DNA of 64,000 nt from Allobranchiibius sp. CTAmp26 (GCF_017565405.1 NZ_JAGEKR010000017.1:62001-126000); one strand, 5' to 3'. Counted from the first letter of the stretch, positions 35,135 through 45,729 are shown. The notes: generated by a model not told the origin, from the letters alone. Translations and numbers: made by a program.

Positions 35135-36736
35135 TCACGCCGGGGCGTGTCGGTCCAGGAAGCGATAGACCTCGGTGTCGTCGACCCCAGGAAACACACC
35201 CGGCGGCATCGCCGCGAGCAGGTGGGAGTGCGCTCGCGCGCTCGGCCACGCGTTGCCGCTCCACCGGTCCGCGAGGTCGGCGGGCGGCAGGTTGCAGCAG
35301 GTGGGGTCCGGGCAGCGCGACGTGGCCCGGTGGGTCGTCTCGCGCCCGCGCATCCACTTCACGTCCTGGTAGCGCACGCCGACGTTGACCGAGAAAGCCC
35401 CCGCCGGCGTCCGATCGATGGCCGCGGTGCACCAGTAGGTGCCGGACCGAGTGTCGGTGTAGGCGCAGAACGCCTGCGACAGGTCGGGCTGCTCGAACAC
35501 CCGGCGCGCGGTCCACGCCCGGCAGACCCGCTGGCCCTCGATCGCGCCCGTGGCATCGCTGGGGAAGATCACCCCGTCGTTCTCGTAGGCCTTGTAGATG
35601 ACGCCGTCCTGCCCGATCCGCATGAAATGCACCGGGATTCCGAGGTGGCGGGTGGCGAGGTTGGTGAAGCGGTGGGCCGCGGTCTCGTACGAGACCGCGA
35701 ACGCGTCGCGCAGATCCTCGATCGCGATGTCCTTGGCATCCATGGCCTGGCGCAGCAGTTGGACCGCACCCTCCTGGGGCATGAGCACGGACGCCGCGAA
35801 GTAGTTGATCTCCACCCGCTGGGTGAGGAACTCCGCATAATCGACCGGCACGTCGTGGCCGAGTACCAGGTGACCCAATGCCTGCAGCGCGAGGGAGCGC
35901 GAATCGTGCTGTCCGGCCTCGGGTTGGGGCAGATAGATGCGCTTGTGCTGCAGGTCGGTCACCGTGCGGGTGGAGCCGGGCAGGTCACCGGTGTGCACCA
36001 GGGAGAAGCCCAGGTGGGCGGCCATCCGGTCCACGGAGACCCGGCCCACCGGCCCACCGGTGTAATTGATGGCGCTCAGCAGCTGCGCCGCCTCGTCCTC
36101 GATCTCGCCGAAGTAGTTGTCGGCCGCGCGCATCCGCTCCCGCAGTCCGAGGTTGGCGCGGCGCGCGTGCTCGGGGGTGGCCGCGCGCTCCGCCGACGAG
36201 GCGGCGATCGCCTCGTGCAGACCCACCAGGGCTTCCAGCGCCTCGGTCGGCAGCCGCGGACCGATCTTCACCCGCGGCAACCCGAGCGCGTCGTACCCCT
36301 CACCGCGCTGGGCGCGTTCGAGGCGGATCTCCAAGGCGGCACGCCGGGAGGGTGGGGCCGTCGTCAACAACTCCGACAGCTGGGTGCCCAGTGCCTGCGC
36401 GAGCGCGTTGAGCACAGACAGCCGGGGCTCGCGCTTGCCGTTCTCGATGAGCGACAACGCCGACGCCGACATCCCGATCTCCGCGGCGACGTCGCCGAGG
36501 GTGCGCCCGCTCTCCTGGCGCACGTGCCGCAGCCGCCGTCCGACGGTGAGCGGATCGGGGACGTCGGTAGCCCCGACCGCGGCACTCGGTGCGGGGTGCG
36601 GTGAGGTCAACCGACCCGCAGGAGCATCCGCGACGCCGTCGACGTCGGGCGGGATGGCACCGGTGGTGGTCATCTGAACAGACTTGCGTTTCTTGACGCC
36701 CGCGCGGGGGGCGTTCCGGTGGTCAAGACCTGGCAT
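35135..36736 (-). CDS. ramB: RamB-type transcriptional regulator (short-chain fatty acid regulator)
   Basis: 533 residues. Helix-turn-helix near residues 70-125 (VGRRLRHVRQESGRTLGDVAAEIGMSASALSLIENGKREP), a long middle region related to ImmA/IrrE-type proteins (QALGHLVLGHDVPVDYAEF, EINYFAASVLMP), and a C-terminal cysteine-containing domain (CRAWTARRVFEQPDLSQAFC, DPTCCNLPPADLADRW). RamB in Corynebacterium and Mycobacterium controls aceA/aceB and acetate genes. Here it is divergent from aceA, as expected. ATG 36736 is set by a leaderless promoter; ATG 36754 and 36673 are alternatives. Confidence 0.88.
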   Translation of the reverse strand: MPGLDHRNAPRAGVKKRKSVQMTTTGAIPPDVDGVADAPAGRLTSPHPAPSAAVGATDVPDPLTVGRRLRHVRQESGRTLGDVAAEIGMSASALSLIENGKREPRLSVLNALAQALGTQLSELLTTAPPSRRAALEIRLERAQRGEGYDALGLPRVKIGPRLPTEALEALVGLHEAIAASSAERAATPEHARRANLGLRERMRAADNYFGEIEDEAAQLLSAINYTGGPVGRVSVDRMAAHLGFSLVHTGDLPGSTRTVTDLQHKRIYLPQPEAGQHDSRSLALQALGHLVLGHDVPVDYAEFLTQRVEINYFAASVLMPQEGAVQLLRQAMDAKDIAIEDLRDAFAVSYETAAHRFTNLATRHLGIPVHFMRIGQDGVIYKAYENDGVIFPSDATGAIEGQRVCRAWTARRVFEQPDLSQAFCAYTDTRSGTYWCTAAIDRTPAGAFSVNVGVRYQDVKWMRGRETTHRATSRCPDPTCCNLPPADLADRWSGNAWPSARAHSHLLAAMPPGVFPGVDDTEVYRFLDRHAPA

Positions 36737-36748
36737 TGCCGCACCATA
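36734..36748 (-). promoter_or_regulatory. ramB: leaderless promoter of ramB
   Basis: Minus-strand TATGGT (36748-36743), six bases, then ATG 36736. Confidence 0.6.
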
Positions 36749-36750
36749 GC

Positions 36751-36790
36751 GCAATTTGTCAGGATTTTGACATGAAATTTCTTCGTACTT
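36751..36790. promoter_or_regulatory. AT-rich ramB/aceA control region
   Basis: This is an AT-rich island in a GC-rich window. TGTCA-N6-TGACA (36757-36772) is inverted; flanking AATTT and AAATT extend it. TTGACA at 36767-36772 could be an aceA -35. A RamB operator is plausible here, but I do not see the full published consensus. Confidence 0.45.
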
Positions 36791-36871
36791 GCCGGTTTAA
36801 TCCCCCAGGATCGACACCAACGCCGTACCCGATGCGGCCCCCTGAGCACCCCGAAAGGACTGCCCGGAGCC

Positions 36872-38206
<1,335 letters not shown>

Positions 38207-38236
38207 GTCACCCCACGAAGTTCTCCCGCTAGACCA

Positions 38237-38282
38237 CTCAGGGCCCCCACGGCCACCTGGCTCCGGCCGTGGGGGCCCTGAG
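38237..38282 (+). terminator. strong hairpin between aceA and aceB
   Basis: 18-bp perfect stem (38237-38254 with 38265-38282) and a ten-base loop, then TCTCCCC. It may end aceA or attenuate read-through into aceB. Confidence 0.85.
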
Positions 38283-38334
38283 TCTCCCCCTCCATCCCCG
38301 AAATCTCAGCATTCGCAGCAGGGAAGGTCAGATC

Positions 38335-40008
38335 ATGCGCGACACCTACGGCTCACCGAAGATCCGCGGCGCTTTCGGCGATCGTTACGACGAGATCCTC
38401 ACCCAGGACGCCTTGGCGTTCGTCTCCGCGCTCGACGGGGAGTTCGCCGGCCGTCGCGCCGAGCTGCTCGCGCGCCGTCGGGAGCGCGCCCGCGCGATCA
38501 ACGCCGGTGAGGACCTGGAGTTCCAGGCAGACAGTGCGCCGGTGCGCGCCGACGGTAGCTGGCAGGTCGCAGCACCGGGTCCCGGGCTGGAGGACCGCCG
38601 CTGCGAACTGATCGCTCCCGTCTACCGCAACACCGCCATGCACGCGCTGGAGTCCGGGGCCGCCGTCTGGGTCGCCGACCTCGAGGACGCGATGGCGCCG
38701 AGCTGGACCAACCTCATCGAGGGCCAGGTCACCTTGTTCGACGCGGCGCGCGGTGAGCTGAGCCTGCGCCGCGAGGACGGCCAGGTGCGCCGCCAGCCCG
38801 AGCACACGCCGACCATCGTGCTGCGTCCGCGCGGGTGGCACCTGTGCGAGAAGCACATCAGCATCGACGGCCGTCCCGTCTCCGCGACCCTGGTCGACTT
38901 CGGCCTGTACTTCTTCCACAACGCCAAAGCCCTCATCGAGCGCGGCGCCGGCCCGTACTTCTACCTGCCCAAGATCGAGTCGCACGAAGAGGCGCGGCTC
39001 TGGAACGACGTGTTCCGCTTCGCCCAGGACACCCTCGACATCCCGCAGGGCACCATCCGGGCCACCGTCCTGATCGAGACCCTCACAGCGGCGTTCGAGA
39101 TGGACGAGATCCTCTACGAACTGCGCGATCACTGCGCGGGTCTGGCGGACGGCCGCTGGGACTACCTCTTCAGCTACGTGCGCACCTTCGCCCACCGCGG
39201 CGCCGAGTTCGTGCTGCCCGACCGCGACCACATCACGATGGCCACGCCGTTCCTGCGCGCGTACGTCGAGTTGCTGGTCTCCACCTGTCACCGGCGTGGT
39301 GCGTTCGCCATCGCCGGACCGGCCGCGGTCAACCCGACCCGCCAGGACGAGGACGCGCGGGTGCGCGCGCTCGCCCAGGTGCGTTCGGAGAAGGAGCGCG
39401 AGGCAGCCGAGGGCTTCGACGGATCCTGGGTGGCGCACCCCGCGCTGGTCGAGGTCTGCCGGTCGGCGTACGCCGCGGTGCTCGGCACCAAGCACGACCA
39501 GCGCGACATCCAGCGACCGAGCCGCACCACCGCGCGCGACCTGGTCTCGCTCGTCGGGATCCAGCAGACGATCAGCCTGCAGGGCGTGCGCACCAACGTC
39601 TCGGTGGCGCTGCAGTACCTCGCGTCGTGGATCGGCGGCCGTGGCGCCGTCGCGATCGACAACCTGATGGAGGACGCGGCGACCGTCGAGATGGCGCGAG
39701 TGCAGCTGTGGCAGTGGCTGTTCCACAACTCTCAGCTCGCCGAAGGACCGCAGGTGACTCGTGAGCTGCTGGACCGCGTGGTCGAGGAGGAGATCGCGAC
39801 CCTCACCCGTGGGCAGGACGAGGAGACCGTAGCCCGCTACGACGGTGCCCGCGAGATCCTCGAGCGGGTGGCGCTGCAGGAACACCTGCCGGGCTTCTTC
39901 ACCAACTACGGGTACGTGCGGTTCCTGACCGAGACGACGCTGCGCATGCAGCCCGGCGTGGACGAGTCGGAGCTGCACCAGTCCGAGCGGGTGCACGCTC
40001 CCGCCTGA
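38335..40008 (+). CDS. aceB: malate synthase A
   Basis: Condenses glyoxylate with acetyl-CoA to malate, second step of the shunt. 557 residues, typical of the A isoform (about 530-550). Visible: GAAVWVADLEDAMAPSW with the metal-binding acids, TIVLRPRGWHL, YFYLPKIESHEEARLW, IRATVLIETLTAAFEMDEIL, GRWDYLFSYVRTF and the C-terminal VEMARVQLWQWLFHNSQL. GAAGG lies eight bases before the ATG. It is separated from aceA by a hairpin, so levels may differ. Confidence 0.96.
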   Translation: MRDTYGSPKIRGAFGDRYDEILTQDALAFVSALDGEFAGRRAELLARRRERARAINAGEDLEFQADSAPVRADGSWQVAAPGPGLEDRRCELIAPVYRNTAMHALESGAAVWVADLEDAMAPSWTNLIEGQVTLFDAARGELSLRREDGQVRRQPEHTPTIVLRPRGWHLCEKHISIDGRPVSATLVDFGLYFFHNAKALIERGAGPYFYLPKIESHEEARLWNDVFRFAQDTLDIPQGTIRATVLIETLTAAFEMDEILYELRDHCAGLADGRWDYLFSYVRTFAHRGAEFVLPDRDHITMATPFLRAYVELLVSTCHRRGAFAIAGPAAVNPTRQDEDARVRALAQVRSEKEREAAEGFDGSWVAHPALVEVCRSAYAAVLGTKHDQRDIQRPSRTTARDLVSLVGIQQTISLQGVRTNVSVALQYLASWIGGRGAVAIDNLMEDAATVEMARVQLWQWLFHNSQLAEGPQVTRELLDRVVEEEIATLTRGQDEETVARYDGAREILERVALQEHLPGFFTNYGYVRFLTETTLRMQPGVDESELHQSERVHAPA

Positions 40009-40021
40009 GCGGTCCTCCCCG

Positions 40022-40097
40022 CGCCGAGTGGCGTACCTATGTTTCGAGTGGCGCACCTGCTGGTGCGCCACTCGAAACATTTCTATGCCACTCGGCG
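40022..40097. repeat. long interrupted hairpin between convergent genes
   Basis: Arms of about 36 bases (from 40022 and ending 40097) with four mismatches or gaps, tetra-base loop. Each arm contains two copies of a 13-base word, CGAGTGGCGTACC and CGAGTGGCGCACC. It can terminate both aceB and the glucodextranase gene. Confidence 0.85.
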
Positions 40098-40106
40098 GGG
40101 TGGGGA

Positions 40107-43100
40107 CTACGGGATGACGACGTCGGTCAGGGTGACCGGGTTGTGAGCGGTGTAGTCGAGCTCGCCCGCCTGGGTGGTGCCCGCCGGCGTGATCGTGTCG
40201 AGCACCTTCGGCACCGATGCCGGGTCCGCGCTGCACGCCGGCGAGGTGGACGCCGTGGCGCACACCCCGAACGCGTACGGCTGCGGTGTCGCGGCGAACG
40301 CGCGCGTCTGGTCGGTCCCGTGGGTGCCGTCCTGGCCGGTCAGTGCGACCGTGAATCCCCAGCCGGCGTCCGGTGTCCCGCCGAGCGCCGTCTTGTCCAC
40401 CGTGAAGGTGATGTAGCGCGAGACGGAGTTCGCCGAGGTGGTCAGCGCACCCGCCGAGGTGCCGTTCGGCCCGACGAACTTGCTGCCGGAGAAGCCCTGC
40501 ACCTCGATCAGTCGACTCCACTTGGCCGCGTCGGCGATCTGGTAGTTCATGCCGGGGTACGACGGGTTCGTCACCGCGACGGCTGCCGTGGGGTTGTGCA
40601 CGTAGACGTCGACCAGCTGGGCCCCGTTGGGTTGCCCGAAGGTGGCGGTCAGGTCACGCGTCTGCACACGGAAGGTGACGGTGGATCCGGTGTCGTAGAC
40701 CTCGAAACGAGTCAGGTCGAACGCGCCGGGGTGGAAGTCCGAAGCAGTCGGGTAGGCGTAGTTGCCCGGCCCGTTGTCGTCCCCGGTCGGGTCCGTCACG
40801 GAGTAGAGCAGGGTGCCGTCGACGACGTCGCTCACCACGCGGCGTACGACCTGGGCCGTGCCGCCGCTCACCGCCGTGCTGCTCACCGCGATGACGTCGG
40901 TGCCACCGCGGACGGGGACGGCCACCGAGAACGTGCCCCACGCGCCGACGTGCACGGTGCGGACGATCGTCGCGTTGGAGGCGTCCGCGGCCGACACCGA
41001 GATGTCGACGGTCGCACCGGGCGCCGCCCGCCCGCTCACCGTGACGGTCTTGCCCACGGCCGAGCCGTCGGCCGGAGCCGTCACCGTGAGCGGAGTCGTC
41101 TGCTGGTGGTGGGTGACGTAGCGGTCGACGGTGATGCTCGGCTGCTCCAGGCTCCTGCCCGCCGCCAGGTCCGCGGTCAGGCGCACCTGCGCACCGGCGC
41201 CCCAGGTCAGCGGCGACGCCGACCCGTCGGGTTTGCCGTTCACGAAGCCGATGGACGCGGTCGCGGGGTTGCTGCCGTACGGCGATGCCGCGAGTGACGG
41301 GTAGTCCCAGACCTGTTCGGGCACCAGGCCCGGGCCTGAGTTCATCGCGTTGATGGTCGAGAGCAGCTTCAGGGCGCCGGACCGGTCACCGGTGGCGAGC
41401 TCCTGCTGGGCGCGTTCGGCGCCGAGCACCGGCCACGGGTGACCCGTGCCGATGTTGCCGTTGGTCCAGGGCGCGCCGGCGACCGTGCAGCTGCTGGAGG
41501 ACGGGACAGCACAGTCGCCGTACCCGTCGCCGTTGTACCGCAGCCATCCCGGACCGGACGCGGTGTCCTTGCGCAGCACCTTGTCCGCGACGGTGAGGCT
41601 GTTCGCGACGGTGGCGTCGTTCGCCGGGAGCATGCCGAGCCGGACGTACTCCAGGAAGCCCAGGTCCATCACGCTGCGCTGGTCCAGGGTCGGGCCGCCG
41701 TTGCCCACGTTGTAGCTGATGGCGGCGTTCGGGTCACCCGTCTTGGACAGTCGGATGAAGTACGGCGACGACGAGAGTGCCCCCGTCGTGGTCACGCCCC
41801 ACTTCTTGATGCTGCGCTGCCAGGAGTCGGCGGTCGCGAGCCAGATCCGGGCACGGGTCGCGTCTCCCTGGGTGCGGGCGATGGACGCCGCGGCGACCAG
41901 GCCCGCGATCTCGGCGGCGATGGTCGAGGGCGAGTAACCGGTCTGCTCCTCCCACCGCTCGACGCCGTAGCTCGGGCCGTTGGCCACCAGGTAGTCGGCC
42001 TCGGCGCGCACATGCGGGTAGAGCGTCTTGTCCCCCGCGAGGCCGGACTGCCACGCCATCAGCAGCGGGTAGGCGGTCTCGTCCGGCTGGGTGTTGAACG
42101 AGTCGGGCGCCTTCACTCCGTTGAGCAGCGAGTTGCGCGGTTGCGACCCGTCGGGCAGCTGGCTCTTGGTGAGCAGGAAGCGCGCGGTGTCCTGCGCAGT
42201 GGCACGGTCGCCGTCGACGAGCAGCGCTGTGAACGCCTCGTAGAGGTCGCGCGGGAAGACTTCCCAGTAGCTGGTGGTGAACAGGTTGTTCGGGTCGTTG
42301 GCGGGAGTCGACTGCCCCCACGGCTTGTCGATGCCGGCCACGATCGCGCCCGGGAAGGTCTTGTCCTCGGACGCCTTCACCACGTTGGCCGACTGGTAGT
42401 AGTCGCGCACGGCAGTCGGATTGCTGTGCCACCCGCCGCGCAACCGGTCCACCCTGCGCAGGCCGCGGTCGTACGCCGTCCAGCCCGCCGTGTAGCTCGC
42501 GGCGGTGCTCGCGAACGACGTGTGCGCGGACGTCGACGCGGTGGACACCGCGGACGCCTGGGTGGTGCCGAAGCCGAGCGCCAGGGTGAACGACCCGTGC
42601 GCGTCGGGAGCGACCTGGGCGGTCTGCTCGACGTTGCCGTCGGCTGCCGAGGCGTAGGTCGGGCTGAGCGTGTGGGTGGCGTCCAGCTGGGTCAGCCCGT
42701 CGCTCCCCGCGCCGACGAAACCGCTGCTCACCTGGGTGAACGCCCGGTCGCCCGTCAGGGCGAGGAAGGACGGCACGGCGTAGGACCGGCCGGTCGCCTG
42801 GCTCGTCGTGCTGGTGTCGTAGCTGACCGGCACCGGGTGCCCGCTGGAGGTGTCGGTCACCGCGGTGTCCGCGCCGGCGTTGGAGGCGCCGCCACCGCCG
42901 TTGCCGCCGGCGTTCGCATCGAGCCGGACGTAGATCTTGTAGGCCGCGGCAGCCGCGGTGAGCGGCTGGTACTGGGTGTGTGTCACGACCGAATCGCGTG
43001 CGGGGTCAGTGACATACGTCGTCACCAGCCGATACTTGCCGCTCTTCGCCGTCGAGGTGACGGTGCATGCCATCCCGCTCGCGTCGGAGCGCACGGTGTA

Positions 43101-43451
43101 GGTGGTGTCACGGGTCTGCAGGTCCGTGAAGGAGCTCCCGTCGCTCACGATGTACTGCATCGTCTTCACATTGGTGGCGTCGACGGTGGGCGCGAAGACG
43201 TCGGACAGCACGCCGTTCGCGACGGTGTACCAGACCTTCGAGGTCCGGTTGCGGGCCGTGCCCACGCAGTCCTTGCGGGACTGGGCCTGGTAGCTCGCGG
43301 CGCCCGGACCGTCGGATGCCGCGCCCGGGGTCGCGGCACGTGCCGGCGCACCGACGTAGGCGGTGCCGAACGCAAGGGCGGCCGAGGTGAGTCCGACGGC
43401 AGCGCGGCGGACGATCCGGGACCGGGAGGGCGGCGAGGACAAAGAGGACAT
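40107..43451 (-). CDS. secreted glucodextranase-like GH15 glycosidase
   Basis: 1114 residues, exported (signal peptide 1-45, AAVGLTSAALAFGTAYVGAPARAA). An N-terminal beta domain (to about 290) leads to an (alpha/alpha)6 GH15 barrel (about 290-700) with YWEVFPRDLYEAFTALL, QPDETAYPLLMAWQSGL, GTGHPWPVLGAERAQQEL and LVPEQVWDYPS, where the catalytic glutamates are expected. An Ig-like domain (about 720-800, TVTAPADGSAVGKTVTVSGRA) and a glucodextranase C-terminal sugar-binding domain follow. The order matches Arthrobacter glucodextranase, which frees glucose from alpha-1,6-glucans. ATG 43451 has GGAG six bases upstream. Confidence 0.88.
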   Translation of the reverse strand: MSSLSSPPSRSRIVRRAAVGLTSAALAFGTAYVGAPARAATPGAASDGPGAASYQAQSRKDCVGTARNRTSKVWYTVANGVLSDVFAPTVDATNVKTMQYIVSDGSSFTDLQTRDTTYTVRSDASGMACTVTSTAKSGKYRLVTTYVTDPARDSVVTHTQYQPLTAAAAAYKIYVRLDANAGGNGGGGASNAGADTAVTDTSSGHPVPVSYDTSTTSQATGRSYAVPSFLALTGDRAFTQVSSGFVGAGSDGLTQLDATHTLSPTYASAADGNVEQTAQVAPDAHGSFTLALGFGTTQASAVSTASTSAHTSFASTAASYTAGWTAYDRGLRRVDRLRGGWHSNPTAVRDYYQSANVVKASEDKTFPGAIVAGIDKPWGQSTPANDPNNLFTTSYWEVFPRDLYEAFTALLVDGDRATAQDTARFLLTKSQLPDGSQPRNSLLNGVKAPDSFNTQPDETAYPLLMAWQSGLAGDKTLYPHVRAEADYLVANGPSYGVERWEEQTGYSPSTIAAEIAGLVAAASIARTQGDATRARIWLATADSWQRSIKKWGVTTTGALSSSPYFIRLSKTGDPNAAISYNVGNGGPTLDQRSVMDLGFLEYVRLGMLPANDATVANSLTVADKVLRKDTASGPGWLRYNGDGYGDCAVPSSSSCTVAGAPWTNGNIGTGHPWPVLGAERAQQELATGDRSGALKLLSTINAMNSGPGLVPEQVWDYPSLAASPYGSNPATASIGFVNGKPDGSASPLTWGAGAQVRLTADLAAGRSLEQPSITVDRYVTHHQQTTPLTVTAPADGSAVGKTVTVSGRAAPGATVDISVSAADASNATIVRTVHVGAWGTFSVAVPVRGGTDVIAVSSTAVSGGTAQVVRRVVSDVVDGTLLYSVTDPTGDDNGPGNYAYPTASDFHPGAFDLTRFEVYDTGSTVTFRVQTRDLTATFGQPNGAQLVDVYVHNPTAAVAVTNPSYPGMNYQIADAAKWSRLIEVQGFSGSKFVGPNGTSAGALTTSANSVSRYITFTVDKTALGGTPDAGWGFTVALTGQDGTHGTDQTRAFAATPQPYAFGVCATASTSPACSADPASVPKVLDTITPAGTTQAGELDYTAHNPVTLTDVVIP

Positions 43452-43474
43452 GGCTGGCTCCATGTGGTTCGTGG

Positions 43475-43490
43475 TGTGATCTGGATCACG
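43475..43490 (-). promoter_or_regulatory. Crp/GlxR-like operator upstream of the glucodextranase
   Basis: TGTGA-TCTGGA-TCACG, matching the TGTGA-N6-TCACA palindrome at nine of ten fixed positions, 24 bases before the start codon. It suggests cAMP-type control of this exoenzyme. Confidence 0.6.
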
Positions 43491-43539
43491 TACGACGCCC
43501 AAGGTAGACCCTGACGGCGACAGCGCGCGGCAAGACGCG

Positions 43540-44520
43540 TCAGGCGAAAGCGGCGCGCACGCGCAGGGCCAGCCGGATCACGTCGCCCGGCTGAAGAGGC
43601 GCTGACGCGTCGACCGGGGCCGGAGCGTCGGTCCCGTCGTCGTCGAACCGTCCGTCATCGCTCATCCGGGGCACGATCGCCGGGTCGAACCCGGCGCGCT
43701 CCAGCCCTTCGTGCACGGACGCCGCGGCCTCGGGCGACCAGGCGCCCTCGACGACGCCGCCGACCGGCGACGCGGCAAGCAGCCCCCAGATGGCCTCGTC
43801 CGGCACCAAGCCGCGCGGGAAGAGCGGCAGGCCGAGCTCGGCGGCGACGGCGGCCGCCAGCCTCGCGGGCTCCGCTGGACCGGCCCCGCGAATCCCGTCG
43901 ACCAGCAACGCCATCCGGGCGGGACGATGCGCGGCGTACGGCGTCGCCGGCCACTCTCCCCGGTGCACGGCGTACGCGTCGTGGTCGCGCCACTGCGCGG
44001 GTTCGTCGCCGGACTCCAGCAGCAGCATGGAGCGGACGTGCCCCTCGCGTCGGAAGCCGAGCGACCGAAGCACCCCGGCCGAGCGGGTGTTGCCGGGGCG
44101 CACGTTGGCCTCGACACGGTGCAGGTTCATCCCCCGGCCCTCACCGGCGAAGGCCAGATCCACCACCAGGCGCAGCCCCTCGGCGAACAGGCCGCGCCCG
44201 GCGTACGGGTCGTAGGCGTCGTACCCCATGGTGCCGTTCTGGAACCGACCGCGAACGACGTTGCTGACGTTAACCTTTCCGACGATGTCGTGCTCGTCCG
44301 TCGGTTCGGTCGCATGGATCAGGAAGGTGCGGTGCTCGGTGCTCTGGCGTCCGAGGTGCCACTCCAGGTCGACGGCGGAGACCGGGTTCCACGCCCCGAT
44401 GCGGTCCCACGATCCGCGCACGGCGCGCTGGTAACCGGCGAGGTCGTCGTGCACGACGGTGCGGACCCAGACCCGGTCGCCCCGTGCGAGCAGGGAACGC
44501 GGTGGGCGGGCTCGATTCAC
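43540..44520 (-). CDS. RimJ-like GNAT acetyltransferase fused to a degenerate P-loop kinase-like domain
   Basis: 326 residues, GTG 44520 overlapping the amidohydrolase stop (GTGA). Residues 1-185 are a RimJ/RimL-type N-acetyltransferase: NPVSAVDLEWHLGRQS, MGYDAYDPYAGRGLFAEGL (acetyl-CoA loop), HRVEANVRPGNTRSAGVLRSLGFRREG. Residues 190-310 resemble a small kinase domain: MALLVDGIRGAGPAEPARLA aligns with a Walker A, GxxGxGKS, but the lysine and serine are gone; LAAAVAAELGLPLF and VVEGAWSPEA also fit. The second domain would therefore be non-catalytic or regulatory. Substrates unknown. Confidence 0.8.
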   Translation of the reverse strand: MNRARPPRSLLARGDRVWVRTVVHDDLAGYQRAVRGSWDRIGAWNPVSAVDLEWHLGRQSTEHRTFLIHATEPTDEHDIVGKVNVSNVVRGRFQNGTMGYDAYDPYAGRGLFAEGLRLVVDLAFAGEGRGMNLHRVEANVRPGNTRSAGVLRSLGFRREGHVRSMLLLESGDEPAQWRDHDAYAVHRGEWPATPYAAHRPARMALLVDGIRGAGPAEPARLAAAVAAELGLPLFPRGLVPDEAIWGLLAASPVGGVVEGAWSPEAAASVHEGLERAGFDPAIVPRMSDDGRFDDDGTDAPAPVDASAPLQPGDVIRLALRVRAAFA

Positions 44521-45611
44521 AGCACCGCTCTTCCCCGCAGAACGACCTTCTCGGGCGTACCGAGCACTCGTACGTCGGATCGCGGATCGTCCTGATAGAC
44601 CACGAAGTCCGCGCTCTCGCCCTCTTCGAGACCAGGACGGCCGAGCCACGCGCGCGCACCCCACGTGGCGGCGTTCAGGGCCTCCAGCGGGGTCATCCCC
44701 ACCTGGACGAGCTCGGCCACCTCGCGCGCCACCAGTCCGTGCGGCAGCTGCCCTCCGGCGTCGGTGCCCACGTAGATGGAGATACCCGCCTCGTGCGCCG
44801 CCGCGATCGTGGCGTGCCGACGCGCGTAGAGGTCGCGCATGTGGGTGCCGTACGCCGGGAACTTGGCCTCTCCGGCCTCGGCGAACTTCGGGAAGTTCTC
44901 GATGTTGATGAGGGTGGGCACGATCGCGATGCCCTGCCTGGCGAACAGGTCGATGCTGTCCTGCTGCAACCCGGACGCGTGCTCGATGCAGTCGGTCCCG
45001 GCCGCCGCGAAGTCGAGCAGGGACTCCTCGCCGAAGCAGTGCGCGGTCACCCGCGCGCCCTCCTCATGGGCAGCGGCGATGGCGGCGGCGAGCGCCTCGC
45101 GTGGCCAACACGGTGCGAGGTCACCACGATCCCGGTCGATCCAGTCGCCGACGAGCTTTACCCATCCGTCGCCACGGCGAGCTTCCTGACGCACGTAGGC
45201 GACCAGGTCCTCCGGCTCGATCTCGTGCGCGAAGTTGCGGATGTATCGCTTGGTGCGGGCGATGTGCCGACCCGCCCGGATGATCCGCGGCAGATCCTCG
45301 CGCTCGTCCATCCAGTGCGTGTCGACCGGGGATCCCGCGTCGCGCAACAGCAGCGCCCCCGCCGTACGCTCCGCGACCGCGTGCTCCTCGGCCCGCTCGG
45401 GATCCACCCCGCCCTGCGCCTCCAGCCCGACGTGACAGTGCGCGTCGACCAGGCCGGGCAGCACGAATCCGTCCACGCTCTGCACATCGTCGGAACGAGT
45501 CGGGCGGGTGAAGGTGACCGTGCCGTCGACGACCCACATCTCCTCCCGCACTTCGTGCGGGCCGGTGAGCACGGCGCCACGGACGTGCAGGATCGGGGCG
45601 GTCTGCGTCAT
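44517..45611 (-). CDS. amidohydrolase family metal-dependent hydrolase
   Basis: 364 residues of the imidazolonepropionase-like group. Metal ligands: VLPGLVDAHCHVGLE (HxH), the carbamylated-Lys/His region VKLVGDW, ARVTAHCFGEES (His), CIEHASGL (His) and YVGTDAGGQ (Asp). Substrate unknown; relatives are cytosolic amidohydrolases or Xaa-Pro-type dipeptidases. It starts at ATG 45611 from a leaderless promoter and is coupled to the GNAT fusion gene. Confidence 0.88.
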   Translation of the reverse strand: MTQTAPILHVRGAVLTGPHEVREEMWVVDGTVTFTRPTRSDDVQSVDGFVLPGLVDAHCHVGLEAQGGVDPERAEEHAVAERTAGALLLRDAGSPVDTHWMDEREDLPRIIRAGRHIARTKRYIRNFAHEIEPEDLVAYVRQEARRGDGWVKLVGDWIDRDRGDLAPCWPREALAAAIAAAHEEGARVTAHCFGEESLLDFAAAGTDCIEHASGLQQDSIDLFARQGIAIVPTLINIENFPKFAEAGEAKFPAYGTHMRDLYARRHATIAAAHEAGISIYVGTDAGGQLPHGLVAREVAELVQVGMTPLEALNAATWGARAWLGRPGLEEGESADFVVYQDDPRSDVRVLGTPEKVVLRGRAVL

Positions 45612-45624
45612 GGACCCGACCCTA
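45609..45624 (-). promoter_or_regulatory. leaderless promoter of the amidohydrolase
   Basis: Minus-strand TAGGGT (45624-45619), seven bases, ATG 45611. Confidence 0.6.
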
Positions 45625-45729
45625 GTTCGCCGGCGCGTCGTGTCCCACGACCACCGCGACCGCTATCGGCCGTGACGCACGCCACGAGCCGGTCCGGCGC
45701 GCCCGGCCTTACGAGAGCCGTTGTCCCCC

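Noticed and set aside
38353-40521. 722-codon minus-strand frame opposite aceB
   Set aside because: Artefact of GC-rich codon positions; malate synthase on the plus strand is unambiguous.
41439-43514. 691-codon plus-strand frame opposite the glucodextranase
   Set aside because: Composition is that of an antisense shadow; no domain signatures.
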